Shown: positions 54,648-63,900 of the stretch, piece by piece | How the letters are laid out: each line of letters opens with the position of its first letter | Position numbering within the stretch: position 1 is the first letter of the stretch | Origin: Lepidodermella squamata | Taxonomy: Eukaryota; Gastrotricha | DNA: 64,000 nt | Direction of reading: 5' to 3' | Assembly (NCBI GenBank): GCA_047495785.1 | Contig: JBLDXI010000028.1 | Span: forward strand, 1,905,462-1,969,461 | Made by a program: the position numbers and the translations under genes | Notes under the pieces: generated by a model | Database searches by the model: none | The model's input: only the letters and a program-made list of their open reading frames with translations | What the model was told of the DNA's origin: nothing

Positions 54648-56021
54648 TCACAGCATGTTAAGGCTTATCTCGAGCTTATCGTCTTTGTAGTTGAAGCCTA
54701 TTTCTTTTTCCCTAAAAATGAAACAAAACATAACTAATGGCTTATCGACAGGACTGATTCTAGCTTTAAATGTGACACTCACGCTTTGGTCACCGCGTGA
54801 ATTATATATAGCACCGGCATCTACACTTTCCAGATTGAATGCCAGGAAACGGTAAAATCGACAAAAATCAAGGTAACTAAGCTGACTACCAGTGTTCGTG
54901 CTTTCGCGATCGTTGAAATGGTTCATGTTTTCCTTAATATAGTTATAGAGCCGGTGAGCGTTGAAGCGTGAAAAGTTCATGTTGGCCTCGGCAAACGCCT
55001 CCTTATTGTTTATCATGAGAGAGTAGCTGAATATATTCCATTGAGTGTAAATTTGTGTCAGTTTAGTTTGATACTCTGCGTCTGAGAAGTCTTGCAAGAA
55101 TACAATATACAGCCAGCTTGGTTTTTTCATCTCAGATGTGATTGTCCATTGTACTGAAGAACTATTCACAGCAAACTGGGGGCTCTGAAAGCATTCTAGC
55201 GATTGCCATTTGTAAACTTTCGTGAGACCCGTATTGAAAGCTTTCAAAATGCGTGCTCTAGTTTCAGGCATCAATGTGACTTCCGGAATAAACATATAAG
55301 CTGAAGAAATCTGGAAATGCATCCCTTCCGGCAAATCATCGTTTTTCCCTATGGCTGCGACTATGGGTTTGGTGTAATTTGGTGTTAATATCACTCGAAA
55401 TCTCGCCTTGGTCCACATCCCAAAATAATTTTGGAAGAAAGGAATGTCCCTTAAGTAAAGTGTGACAACCATCTTATGATCTTTAACATACAAGGATCTC
55501 AAGAGTAGTCCCTCGTTGCAGCTGTTCTTCGCAGGATCGAAACTTTCTGCTGTAACTTCAGGAGTCATTTCATAATTGACATGGGCTGGGTAGTCTCTGG
55601 CGAAAAGAGATTCTTCCCCAAGACTTCGCGCGTAGTCATCCGACCAGTGAATAACGCCCAGCAACGAGCTCCAGTGTTCGTTATAACGTGTTTGCTCTAC
55701 CTGGTTATCATTATCACCTACTTGCACTTCAACTGTTTCAAACATGGATATAACATGGTTCCTAATTGCGTACTTGTCGGTTGCTTTGAAAGCCTGACTA
55801 TCGTTTCGCCGGAACTCAACACTCAATTGAATATAGGCTTCCCTCGGCAATAAAAACAACTCACGCAAGTTATATGTAGAAAAGATAAGGCGAGAAGGCT
55901 GAGAGGGCTGATCCTGTATAAAACTTGTTGCACAAACCTCGGCCCAGCTTTTCCTTTCGAACTGCCGATCATCTATGGTCGGACTCTCAAAGAGACAGTT
56001 CACTATTTCGGATTGAAGCAT
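54648..56021 (-). CDS. Major capsid protein (double jelly-roll) of the Maverick
   Basis: 457 residues, the normal length for Polinton hexon-like proteins. Features are a beta-rich sequence without membrane segments, an N-terminal half with RLIFSTYNLRELFLLPREAY and SSLLGVIHWSDDY, and a C-terminal half with KKPSWLYIVFLQDFSDAEYQ, SYLDFCRFYRFLAFNLES and ISPVDKPLVMFCF. These segments are characteristic of the Maverick major capsid family. It should form the trimeric capsomers of an icosahedral shell. Confidence 0.82.
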   Translation of the reverse strand: MLQSEIVNCLFESPTIDDRQFERKSWAEVCATSFIQDQPSQPSRLIFSTYNLRELFLLPREAYIQLSVEFRRNDSQAFKATDKYAIRNHVISMFETVEVQVGDNDNQVEQTRYNEHWSSLLGVIHWSDDYARSLGEESLFARDYPAHVNYEMTPEVTAESFDPAKNSCNEGLLLRSLYVKDHKMVVTLYLRDIPFFQNYFGMWTKARFRVILTPNYTKPIVAAIGKNDDLPEGMHFQISSAYMFIPEVTLMPETRARILKAFNTGLTKVYKWQSLECFQSPQFAVNSSSVQWTITSEMKKPSWLYIVFLQDFSDAEYQTKLTQIYTQWNIFSYSLMINNKEAFAEANMNFSRFNAHRLYNYIKENMNHFNDRESTNTGSQLSYLDFCRFYRFLAFNLESVDAGAIYNSRGDQSVSVTFKARISPVDKPLVMFCFIFREKEIGFNYKDDKLEISLNML

Positions 56022-56040
56022 TTAAATAGGCATTAGATAT

Positions 56041-56340
56041 TTAGCGTATCAGCTTAAAGCCAGTTCCAGTGTAATTATCGATGTCTCTTTTGATTTTCTT
56101 CTCTAGCTCCTCAATAGCGTGGATAGAGCGCTCAGCTTGTTTTGCCGGCAGCACTTTGTCTGCAAGTTTGTTCGCGGCATAGGCACCTATTTTGTCACCG
56201 GCAACTTCCGCTGCCTTTGATAGAGCTGATTTGGCCAAAGTCTGAACCGGTAAGAGACCGGTAAATCTGTCGAGCATATTTTTTGCGATGTCTACATAAC
56301 CGCGTCCTACGACATATGCTTTTGTTCTGCGATTTTTCAT
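56041..56340 (-). CDS. Small basic virion-type protein of the Maverick
   Basis: 99 residues with a basic start (MKNRRTKAYVVGRGYVDIAK), an amphipathic alanine-rich middle and a short end containing GTGFKLIR. The composition recalls adenovirus minor core or cement proteins. It lies between the two capsid genes with 19-24 bp gaps, so it is probably expressed with them. Confidence 0.6.
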   Translation of the reverse strand: MKNRRTKAYVVGRGYVDIAKNMLDRFTGLLPVQTLAKSALSKAAEVAGDKIGAYAANKLADKVLPAKQAERSIHAIEELEKKIKRDIDNYTGTGFKLIR

Positions 56341-56363
56341 TATAACAAAGTAACTAGAAAAAG

Positions 56364-57104
56364 CTAGCGAATATCAAGACCAATACCCCATTTTCTTTCA
56401 GTCATCTCCAGTGGTGCACCAGCCTGGGTGGTGAGCGTTATTTTTATGTTTTGTGTATTAGCATTCGTACAGGACAAGTAGCGTTTCTCATTTGGAACAA
56501 TGTTAACGTGTTGACCGAAATTTTTGTTAATCGGACAGGTGAAGATGACATCACTAACCTCCGGGACTAGGCTATTATTGACGACGTTACAGTGAACAAA
56601 CATCGAGTCATTTGACATCGTGATGTTAGGAATATGCTGCCCATTAAAATCTGCCCGGAATTCGCCTTTGTCTACACCTAGAAATTCAGACGTAGCATCA
56701 TGCTCGATCAGAAGAGCGTAACCTGGTTGAATTCGAAAGCTCAGTTTATTCAGAACAGTATTGACAGACAAGCTTATGCCGTAAACTTCTGAGCCGTCGA
56801 TGGTCTTGAAATGGCCGTTTCCCTTCATAACAAAGTGAATATAATTGTTATAATCACGAAAAGTGAAGGTTCCATCAGGAAATCGTATTTCAAAAGTTTT
56901 GTCTTCTGGATCTTTATATCTGAGCTTACTATTACCTGAAGCATGTGATACATTATAAAAAACATCGTAAAAGTGAATGTAGGAAACGGCGATGCTGCGC
57001 TTTGTGAAATCGATCTTATCATTCAGGTAACGATCGATGACGTTGCTGGCGTCCGACCTGTTATTGCAGTAATATTCCAAAGGCAGAAATATTGGATCAC
57101 CCAT
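56364..57104 (-). CDS. Minor capsid (penton-like, single jelly-roll) protein of the Maverick
   Basis: 246 residues beginning MGDPIFLPLEYYCNNRSDAS. The beta-strand-rich body includes FEIRFPDGTFTFRDYNNYIH, and the end is a conserved-looking EMTERKWGIGLDIR. Size, composition and position beside the major capsid gene fit the Polinton penton protein that closes the fivefold vertices. The ATG overlaps the end of the 367-aa gene by 8 bases. Confidence 0.75.
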   Translation of the reverse strand: MGDPIFLPLEYYCNNRSDASNVIDRYLNDKIDFTKRSIAVSYIHFYDVFYNVSHASGNSKLRYKDPEDKTFEIRFPDGTFTFRDYNNYIHFVMKGNGHFKTIDGSEVYGISLSVNTVLNKLSFRIQPGYALLIEHDATSEFLGVDKGEFRADFNGQHIPNITMSNDSMFVHCNVVNNSLVPEVSDVIFTCPINKNFGQHVNIVPNEKRYLSCTNANTQNIKITLTTQAGAPLEMTERKWGIGLDIR

Positions 57105-58200
57105 TTACCATTGTTATTAGATTTTCGTATTCAGCTTTGGTCAATCTATTGTTCTTCAAAAGAAAATCTGCAATGCTCACAACTTCGTTATATATTTCAG
57201 CGTTATTGTTTCCCGCTCTGATTTCACCAATCGCGTTTACAAGCCTCTTTTGGGCATCAACAACATCAGTTACGTAAATTCTGTTCCAGATTTTAGAATG
57301 GGGTTTGGGTCGATATCCAGTCAGTTCACAAATTTTTTGATATTGATCGTAGTCTTGCTTAGAAAAGTTCACCTTCGGATTGTACCTTTTCAAGAGCAAT
57401 TGTTTGACACCATCACTTATGTCTATATCGGCTAAACCTTGCACTTTACCTTTATTCTTCTTGCGAATCCTTAAAACCCCTCGCTTTATGTCGTCTTTTC
57501 TGGCGTAAAACCTACCAATTTTTAAATAATTGTTGGATATACCTGTACCAGATTTCTCAAGTAGCACCCGTTGATTCTCAAAAGTCTCAAGCAACGAGTT
57601 CTTGAAGTTTTTCAAAATTTGTATATCATTTTGAATCGATTGATACTGTGGAGAGTCTTTGTATCCTTTTTTAGTGAGTTGAGCTAATTGGGAGCCCAAA
57701 ACATTTTTATTATAGTGCGAAAGAGATACAATAATATGCGCGGGATCAGCCCCAGCCTCTTCAATCTCTTTAGCTGTGGGGAAGTTATGTCTCTTCAAAA
57801 CTATGTTCTCCACTGATTCCTTCGCCTCTTCAGTTGTCGGCTCCGCCTTTGGTAATACCGCTTCCAGACGATGCGGGTGATTAGCTGTTGGTAAGCTTCT
57901 CTTTGCTGTTTGTTTGAGCTCCTTGGCAACTGATCTTATTGCTTCCACAGTTGGCATCTGCCTGTAAGTCTCTTGCAAAGCTGTAAGGGGATCGGGTTCA
58001 ACATTTACACTATGCTTATACTTTAAAGCATATACATCGCCTTTAACCATGGCCAAGTGTCGGTCGTACATCTTTTCCTGCTTATCTAAATCTTCAAGAA
58101 TTCGAATTTGTTCATCAGTTGTTAATTCGCGTAGCGGCATATCACTCTGACTAGAATAAATCGCTCCTTGTTCGCCCAGCGGTCGCTCCTCGTTAGCCAC
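57097..58200 (-). CDS. Unknown 367-aa Maverick protein
   Basis: 367 residues, mostly helical and charged. Its N-terminal part has coiled-coil character (TTDEQIRILEDLDKQEKMYD), then a central region with VSLSHYNKNVLGSQLAQLTK, and a C-terminal part with LTGYRPKPHSKIWNRIYVTD that recalls capsid-associated or terminase-adjacent proteins of other Mavericks only in position. There is no catalytic motif I can name. Late gene of the - strand block, upstream of the penton gene. Confidence 0.55.
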   Translation of the reverse strand: MANEERPLGEQGAIYSSQSDMPLRELTTDEQIRILEDLDKQEKMYDRHLAMVKGDVYALKYKHSVNVEPDPLTALQETYRQMPTVEAIRSVAKELKQTAKRSLPTANHPHRLEAVLPKAEPTTEEAKESVENIVLKRHNFPTAKEIEEAGADPAHIIVSLSHYNKNVLGSQLAQLTKKGYKDSPQYQSIQNDIQILKNFKNSLLETFENQRVLLEKSGTGISNNYLKIGRFYARKDDIKRGVLRIRKKNKGKVQGLADIDISDGVKQLLLKRYNPKVNFSKQDYDQYQKICELTGYRPKPHSKIWNRIYVTDVVDAQKRLVNAIGEIRAGNNNAEIYNEVVSIADFLLKNNRLTKAEYENLITMVNG

Positions 58201-58340
58201 ATGATCGCTTTTTGAACGCCAAATGATCGCCCATTGAACGCTCAGTTGAACTCATCTTATATTGGAGATAATCAGCAAAGCTAAGATAATTCAAACTGTT
58301 TGATAGATAATTTAAACTAATTTCTAATAGTTAAAAATGA

Positions 58341-59111
58341 TTAGGCGAAGATTGAAGCGTAGTTAGCTCTTAGTCTTAGACACTGTGGCTTGCTTTGACC
58401 GTCAATGATAAACGAACCATGAGGAAGGCTTACGGCTTCATTGTACTTGGCAATAAACTCTGTTGTCTTAATTGAGGGGGCGTATATTCGATGAATTAGG
58501 CTCAGCTCCCTGTTGTCTGCCAGCTTCTTCAGCACAACAAAATCGGCATTATCCCTAATTGTCTTTGGGATCTTAAAATATGACTGCGAAAGATAAAAGG
58601 CTGACGCGTTGTATTTTCGGCATCTTATCCACATTGCACCGATATGTGTTTCTTGCAGCTTCTTTTGCTCCATGCAGATATCGTCGAAAGCATAAGCATG
58701 CTGGAAACTTTTATCCAGGCTCTCAAGAGGCATGACTTCAGAAATGTCATTGGAAGAGTGAACAAGGCTTACTGAAATTCCTTGCTTGGAAAGAATGTCT
58801 TCCTTTTGTTTCTGAAGCCTAATCAAGTACTCGTACTTGTCCTCATCTAGAGTTTTACTATATAAGTAGATCTTGTGAAAAAATGAGTTATGCAGTATAG
58901 TCAAAAGATCTGAAGTCTTTCCGGTCCCGGACGGTCCAATAATAAGACATCGAAAAGGATGCTGAGGGAAAAAGGGCGATCCATTTTTGTACTCCTGTCG
59001 CTGTGATTGAACGATGCTGTCCCAATTAATCATTTGCTCTTTATTTAGATTTTCAAGTCCTAATGAATAATGTTTGACAGAATAATTAACAGCTTGCCGG
59101 TGGAATTTCAT
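58341..59111 (-). CDS. Packaging ATPase (FtsK/HerA type) of the Maverick
   Basis: Walker A is GPSGTGKT and Walker B is HAYAFDDIC; a later QSYFKIPKTIRDNADFVV segment resembles the sensor/motif III region of A32-like ATPases. The open frame reaches 59111, but the most likely start is the internal ATG at 59033 (MINWDSIVQSQ), giving about 230 residues. The longer form would overlap the start of the divergent integrase gene (59070). Role: ATP-driven genome packaging into the capsid. Confidence 0.88.
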   Translation of the reverse strand: MKFHRQAVNYSVKHYSLGLENLNKEQMINWDSIVQSQRQEYKNGSPFFPQHPFRCLIIGPSGTGKTSDLLTILHNSFFHKIYLYSKTLDEDKYEYLIRLQKQKEDILSKQGISVSLVHSSNDISEVMPLESLDKSFQHAYAFDDICMEQKKLQETHIGAMWIRCRKYNASAFYLSQSYFKIPKTIRDNADFVVLKKLADNRELSLIHRIYAPSIKTTEFIAKYNEAVSLPHGSFIIDGQSKPQCLRLRANYASIFA

Positions 59112-60491
59112 TTACCGAGTTATCCCGTTCAAGGAGAAATCGTTCCTGGAGGGTCTTATAACAATAAGCAGTCATATAGCTACGCTGGCCCAGGAACACA
59201 TTTTGCGCAAAGAATGAGGCAGGGCTACAGAGGTATAAATGAGTTGGACGAGGCAGCCAGAGAACATGACGCTGCCTATCACTTTTACAAAGACAGAGAG
59301 CGACGCACCGTTAGCGATAGAATTCTTGCAGACAAGGCACTCAGGATTGCAAGCGATCTATCGAAAAGTGGTTACGAGAGGGCTATGGCAGCATTTGTCT
59401 ACAAAACGTTCGTTGAAGGTGGAATCGCTGACCACCTGCAGGGGAAAGGCATGGTTCTTCGAGATAGGAAACCTGTTAGTTACTCGCAACAAATTCCGAA
59501 GCGAAAGACAAAACAAGAGCCGCCGCGATCAGAAACAGTTAGCAAAATGAAGTTTGAAACATTAGCTGAGGAGCTTCATAAACCCGCAAGAAAGCGGTTT
59601 CCAAGACGTCGCGTTCATGTGCATAACGTTGACGACACATGGGGCATGGACATCGTCTTCATGAACGACTTGACCGATGACAATAATGGCTATAAGTACA
59701 TTTTAACCGTGATATGCTGCTTCAGCAGATATGCATGGGCCGTCCCCTTGAAATCAAAAGACGCAAAAAGTGTTTTCGATGCCTTCTCATCAGTTATAAA
59801 GACAAGCCGACGACAGCCTAAAAATATTTGGGTCGATGAGGGCAGTGAATTTTATAATTCAATCTTCACTAAATGGTTGAAAGCAAATAAGGTGAATCGG
59901 TACTCGACCTATGAAAATTTTCATAATCCTATGATCGAGAGGTTTAACAGGACTCTTAAAACTAGAATGTGGAAACGCTTTACACGAAACAACTCACGCA
60001 ATTGGGTTGCAATATTAGATGACCTAGTTAGAGAGTACAACCTTACTAAGCACAGATCGATTCGAATGACGCCAATTCAGGCGACTGATCCAAAGAATAG
60101 AGACATCGTTCACAACAATTTGTACGCGGAATCAGAGGAAAATAAGTTACTTAAGCCCAAATTCGCTGTTGGTGACATTGTGAGGATCAGTCGACTGAAA
60201 GAGACCTTTGAAAAAGGTTTCCACCCTTCATGGAGTGAAGAACTTCTCAAAGTCGTCAAGGTTAACGAAACCCTTCCTAGAACCTATAAAATTGAGGCTC
60301 TAGATGGTGAACCAGTAGTAGGTAGCTTCTACGAACAGGAATTGCAGAAATCTTCCCAACAGCAAGAAAACCTTTACCGGGTTGAAAAGATTTTGAGAAG
60401 AAAGAAAGTTAAAGGTAAGGAAATGGTTCACGTCAAATGGGCAGGATATGATAAGCCGACTTGGGAGCCCGCAGATAACTTGTTGGATTAG
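59070..60491 (+). CDS. PLA2-like domain / DDE integrase / chromodomain fusion protein of the Maverick
   Basis: 473 residues in one frame. Residues about 38-110 form a parvovirus VP1-type phospholipase A2-like domain: calcium-loop-like YAGPGTHF, then NELDEAAREHDAAYHFY with the catalytic-type HD pair. Residues about 165-370 are a retroviral-type integrase core: HKPARKRFPRRRV, first Asp in WGMDIVFMNDL, second in IWVDEGSEF, Glu in NPMIERFNRTLK. The C-terminus is a chromodomain (YRVEKILRRK, VHVKWAGYDKPTWEPADNLL). The usual N-terminal HHCC zinc domain is not visible; the PLA2-like domain stands in its place. The integrase inserts the element, the chromodomain could guide it to chromatin, and the PLA2 part could act on membranes if released, for example by the element's protease. 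Confidence 0.85.
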   Translation: MFDRIINSLPVEFHLPSYPVQGEIVPGGSYNNKQSYSYAGPGTHFAQRMRQGYRGINELDEAAREHDAAYHFYKDRERRTVSDRILADKALRIASDLSKSGYERAMAAFVYKTFVEGGIADHLQGKGMVLRDRKPVSYSQQIPKRKTKQEPPRSETVSKMKFETLAEELHKPARKRFPRRRVHVHNVDDTWGMDIVFMNDLTDDNNGYKYILTVICCFSRYAWAVPLKSKDAKSVFDAFSSVIKTSRRQPKNIWVDEGSEFYNSIFTKWLKANKVNRYSTYENFHNPMIERFNRTLKTRMWKRFTRNNSRNWVAILDDLVREYNLTKHRSIRMTPIQATDPKNRDIVHNNLYAESEENKLLKPKFAVGDIVRISRLKETFEKGFHPSWSEELLKVVKVNETLPRTYKIEALDGEPVVGSFYEQELQKSSQQQENLYRVEKILRRKKVKGKEMVHVKWAGYDKPTWEPADNLLD

Positions 60492-60516
60492 TTCAATCAT
60501 GACCGCACAGTGAAGC

Positions 60517-60825
60517 CTATGAGAGCAATTTTTGCAGTTTTATTGCCAACATTTGATTTATAATTTCCTCTATATCCTTCGTCGTAAGGTTTTCAGGCTT
60601 AGGCTCACACGTTCTGCCACTTGTGATCGCTCCTTCCATTTGTGAAGTTACTTCATGACATTTTCCCTGTACAGGGTTTGCACGACTTGCTCTAACAACT
60701 TCCATAGTTTTCTTCCAATAGTTTTTGCAAGCTATACGATGCTGATCACGATAGCCTGTCTCGCGTTCTTCTTCAGTCAGATATTTCTTCGGGCGACCTC
60801 TTTGCTTAATCGTGTTTGTAGTCAT
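60517..60825 (-). CDS. AT-hook-like small DNA-binding protein of the Maverick
   Basis: 102 residues beginning MTTNTIKQRGRPKKYLTEEE. RGRPKKY is a classic AT-hook core (RGRP) that binds the minor groove of AT-rich DNA. A basic helical region follows (IACKNYWKKTMEVVRASRA). Located between integrase and polymerase genes and convergent with the integrase (25 bp apart). A regulator or genome-binding protein is likely. Confidence 0.6.
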   Translation of the reverse strand: MTTNTIKQRGRPKKYLTEEERETGYRDQHRIACKNYWKKTMEVVRASRANPVQGKCHEVTSQMEGAITSGRTCEPKPENLTTKDIEEIINQMLAIKLQKLLS

Positions 60826-60917
60826 TATATATTATCATTAGAAAAAAACTATATAAGATTTTCTGCAATTGCGGAAAATTACTTAAAGATTTTTTTCTTA
60901 GTATAATATATACAATC

Positions 60918-63900
60918 ATGACCGACAACAGTGAAACCAATGTAATGGGACCTAACGGTCGTCGTATTAAGGTTGGTGGCCGAGCATACAATACGCTATT
61001 GAGGAAGGGTTTTGAATTAAAAGATAACCGTTGGACGAAGGGTGGGATGCCTTACGAGAGAACCCAACGGAAAACAGTATTAAATCCTATCACGCAAAAA
61101 TATATTTCTATCGGTTCGTCCAATTTCAAAAAACTTGAGAAGGAGTTTTTCTATGACGAAGCGAATAATCAGCTTATGAAACGAGGTGTGAGCAAGATAA
61201 AAAGGGGCAGCCAGGACTATCAGAGGCTGCGTAAAGATGGCTATATCTTGAATTCTGCTGGTGAAATGGTGTTCCGAGGGCAGAAAGAAAATCATGTCAT
61301 AAATCCTAAGACTTTGAAATTCATCAAATGGGGTGGACCAACGTATAACAAGATGATTGCCGACGGCTATATTTATATCGAGCGCATTAACTCTCTCGAG
61401 AATAACAATTATATGGAATTTAATGAGCAGAAAAATCCCGAGCATTTAAAGAATATCCTCTATAGGTTAGACATTGAAGCTCATAATTCAGGAAGTGATT
61501 TCCATCTATTCACCGAAAAGGTTAGAGAATCAGTTGTTGATTACGTGCAAGAAAAATTAGAGCAAAATGATAACATTAAAATAGTGTTTAACGCTGATTT
61601 GAATTGGAAAAAAGACAACAATAGTAAATCAGAACATAAATGGTCTTCCGCTGTAAAGGCTGCCCCAGTTATCAGGAAATATGATGACATAGGGAGCGTT
61701 GTAGACCAACACTTCTCTCAACTTGGTGGTTCCATTGAGAATTACGAGCAGCGCGGCTCCGGATGGATCTTCCAAAACATTTCGCGACTCCGTGTTTGTG
61801 CTTTCAGCTACTGCCCGTTAGGGACAGGATCTTACATTCCAACACCGAAGTTTATTGCAGATAAAAAGGCCGTTATAAATGTTAAAAACACCGACGATGA
61901 ATGCATTATCTGGAGCATGCTGGCTTGCTTGCATCCAGTAGATAAAAATGCACAGGAAACATCCAAGTACAAGTTTTTTAAAAATGAACTGAAACATGAC
62001 GGTATCAAGTTTCCCATTTCGTGGAACGACATTTCAAATCTTGAAGATCAGAATAGGATAAAGATCAACGTGATTGAATACAAAGAAAAAGATGGTTGCC
62101 ATCGCCTCATTTCATACTACGCGTCGAAGAAACCTTACGCCCAAGAAGTTAACCTTCTGCGAACTACTCTCAGAGACGGTGCTAAGGTGATAGCACACTT
62201 CAGCTGGATAAAAAATTTGAGCCGGTTGCTACCTAGTTCTGATCAGCACAAAAAGCATTGGTGCTTACAGTGTCTGACTGGATTTGACAGCGAAATAAAG
62301 CTGAAAGAGCATAATTGCATAGTAAATGGCAACGTCATAGTGAAGTTTCCTCCGAAAGGTAGCCAAGTTATTTTCAAAAATTACTACAAGCAGCTTGAAG
62401 TACCGTTCGTTTTCTATTGTGATGCGGAGACTACGCTAACGAATTCCGATGTTCAAAAGGGTAGGTCCTTGATTTATCAGAAGCATGTTGCGAATTCCTT
62501 CGGATGTTTACTGGCTAGTAAGGTACCTGAAATCCGTTCGAAGTATTGGCAGTTTGAAGGGGCAAATTGTGCGGAGCAGTTCCTGAGATTCTTGATTAAA
62601 AAGCAATACAGTTTGAGGAAATTTATCCAGGAAACCAATAAAGACATGGTGTTATCTCAACCAGAGCAACAAAGTTATGATAATGCACAGCACTGCCATG
62701 TTTGCCGAAGCGCCTTGGGCGACGATAAAGTCCGCGATCATGACCATCTTACAGGCCGTTTCAGGGGAGCTGCTCATAATGCCTGCAATCTGAATTTGAA
62801 TCTCAAGCATTCTTTCATCCCGGTTGTTTTTCATAACCTGAGTGGGTACGATTCGCACTTGATAATGCAGGCAGCCGGAAAAGTAGTGAACGAAATCAAT
62901 GGAGAAAAGATTGCAAATTTCAAAAAAGAAGACAAAAAGAAAAGACCAAACCTGTTGACGATTGACGTCATAGCTAATTCCTCGGAAAAGTATTTAAGTT
63001 TTAGTATAGGCAAACTTCGATTTATCGATTCGTTTCAGTTTATGAGTGAAAGCCTGGACCAAATAGTCAGTAATCTGAAAAAATCGGGAAAGAGATTCGC
63101 TCATTTTGATGAACAGCTTTCCAAGTTCACAACTGAACAAAGATCCCTGCTGCTTCGTAAGGGAGTGTATCCGTACGATTATATAGATAGCCTCGACAAA
63201 CTGAATGAAACTCAGCTACCGAATAAGTCACATTTCTCAAACAGACTAAATTCTTGTTCGCTTGATGATAACAAAATCGAAATAACTTCTATATCTGACG
63301 AGGATTATGAACACGCACAAGCCGTTTGGTCAAAACTGAATTGCAAAACTCTGAAAGACTACCACGACCTGTATTTGAAAACAGATGTTCTCTTGTTAGC
63401 AGATTGTTTTGACAGTTTTCGAGACACCTGCATAAGCTATTACGATCTGGACCCGGCGCATTATTTAGGTGCACCTGGGTTAAGTTGGGACGCGATGTTG
63501 AAATACACACGTGTTGAACTGGATCTCTTTGATAATAAGGAGATGCTTGAATTCGTTGAAAAAGGCATAAGAGGCGGTATAGCTGTTATTCCTGGGAGGT
63601 ACGCGAAGGCTAACAACGAAGGTATGACAGACTATGACGCAAATGCTCCGAAATCGTTTATAATGTATTGGGACGCCAACGCGCTTTATTCTTTCGCGAT
63701 GACCCAGTGGTTACCGCAGAAAGACTTCGAATGGATTGGTCCTGAAACAATCACCAAAGATTTCGTGAAGTCAATTGGGGCCAAAGACGAATTCGGGTAC
63801 ATGCTGGAGGTTGATATCGACTATCCTGCAAGGCTTCATAACTCACATAATGACTATCCGTTTTGTCCAGAGCATATTCTTTGCGAACCGAGCCCTCACA

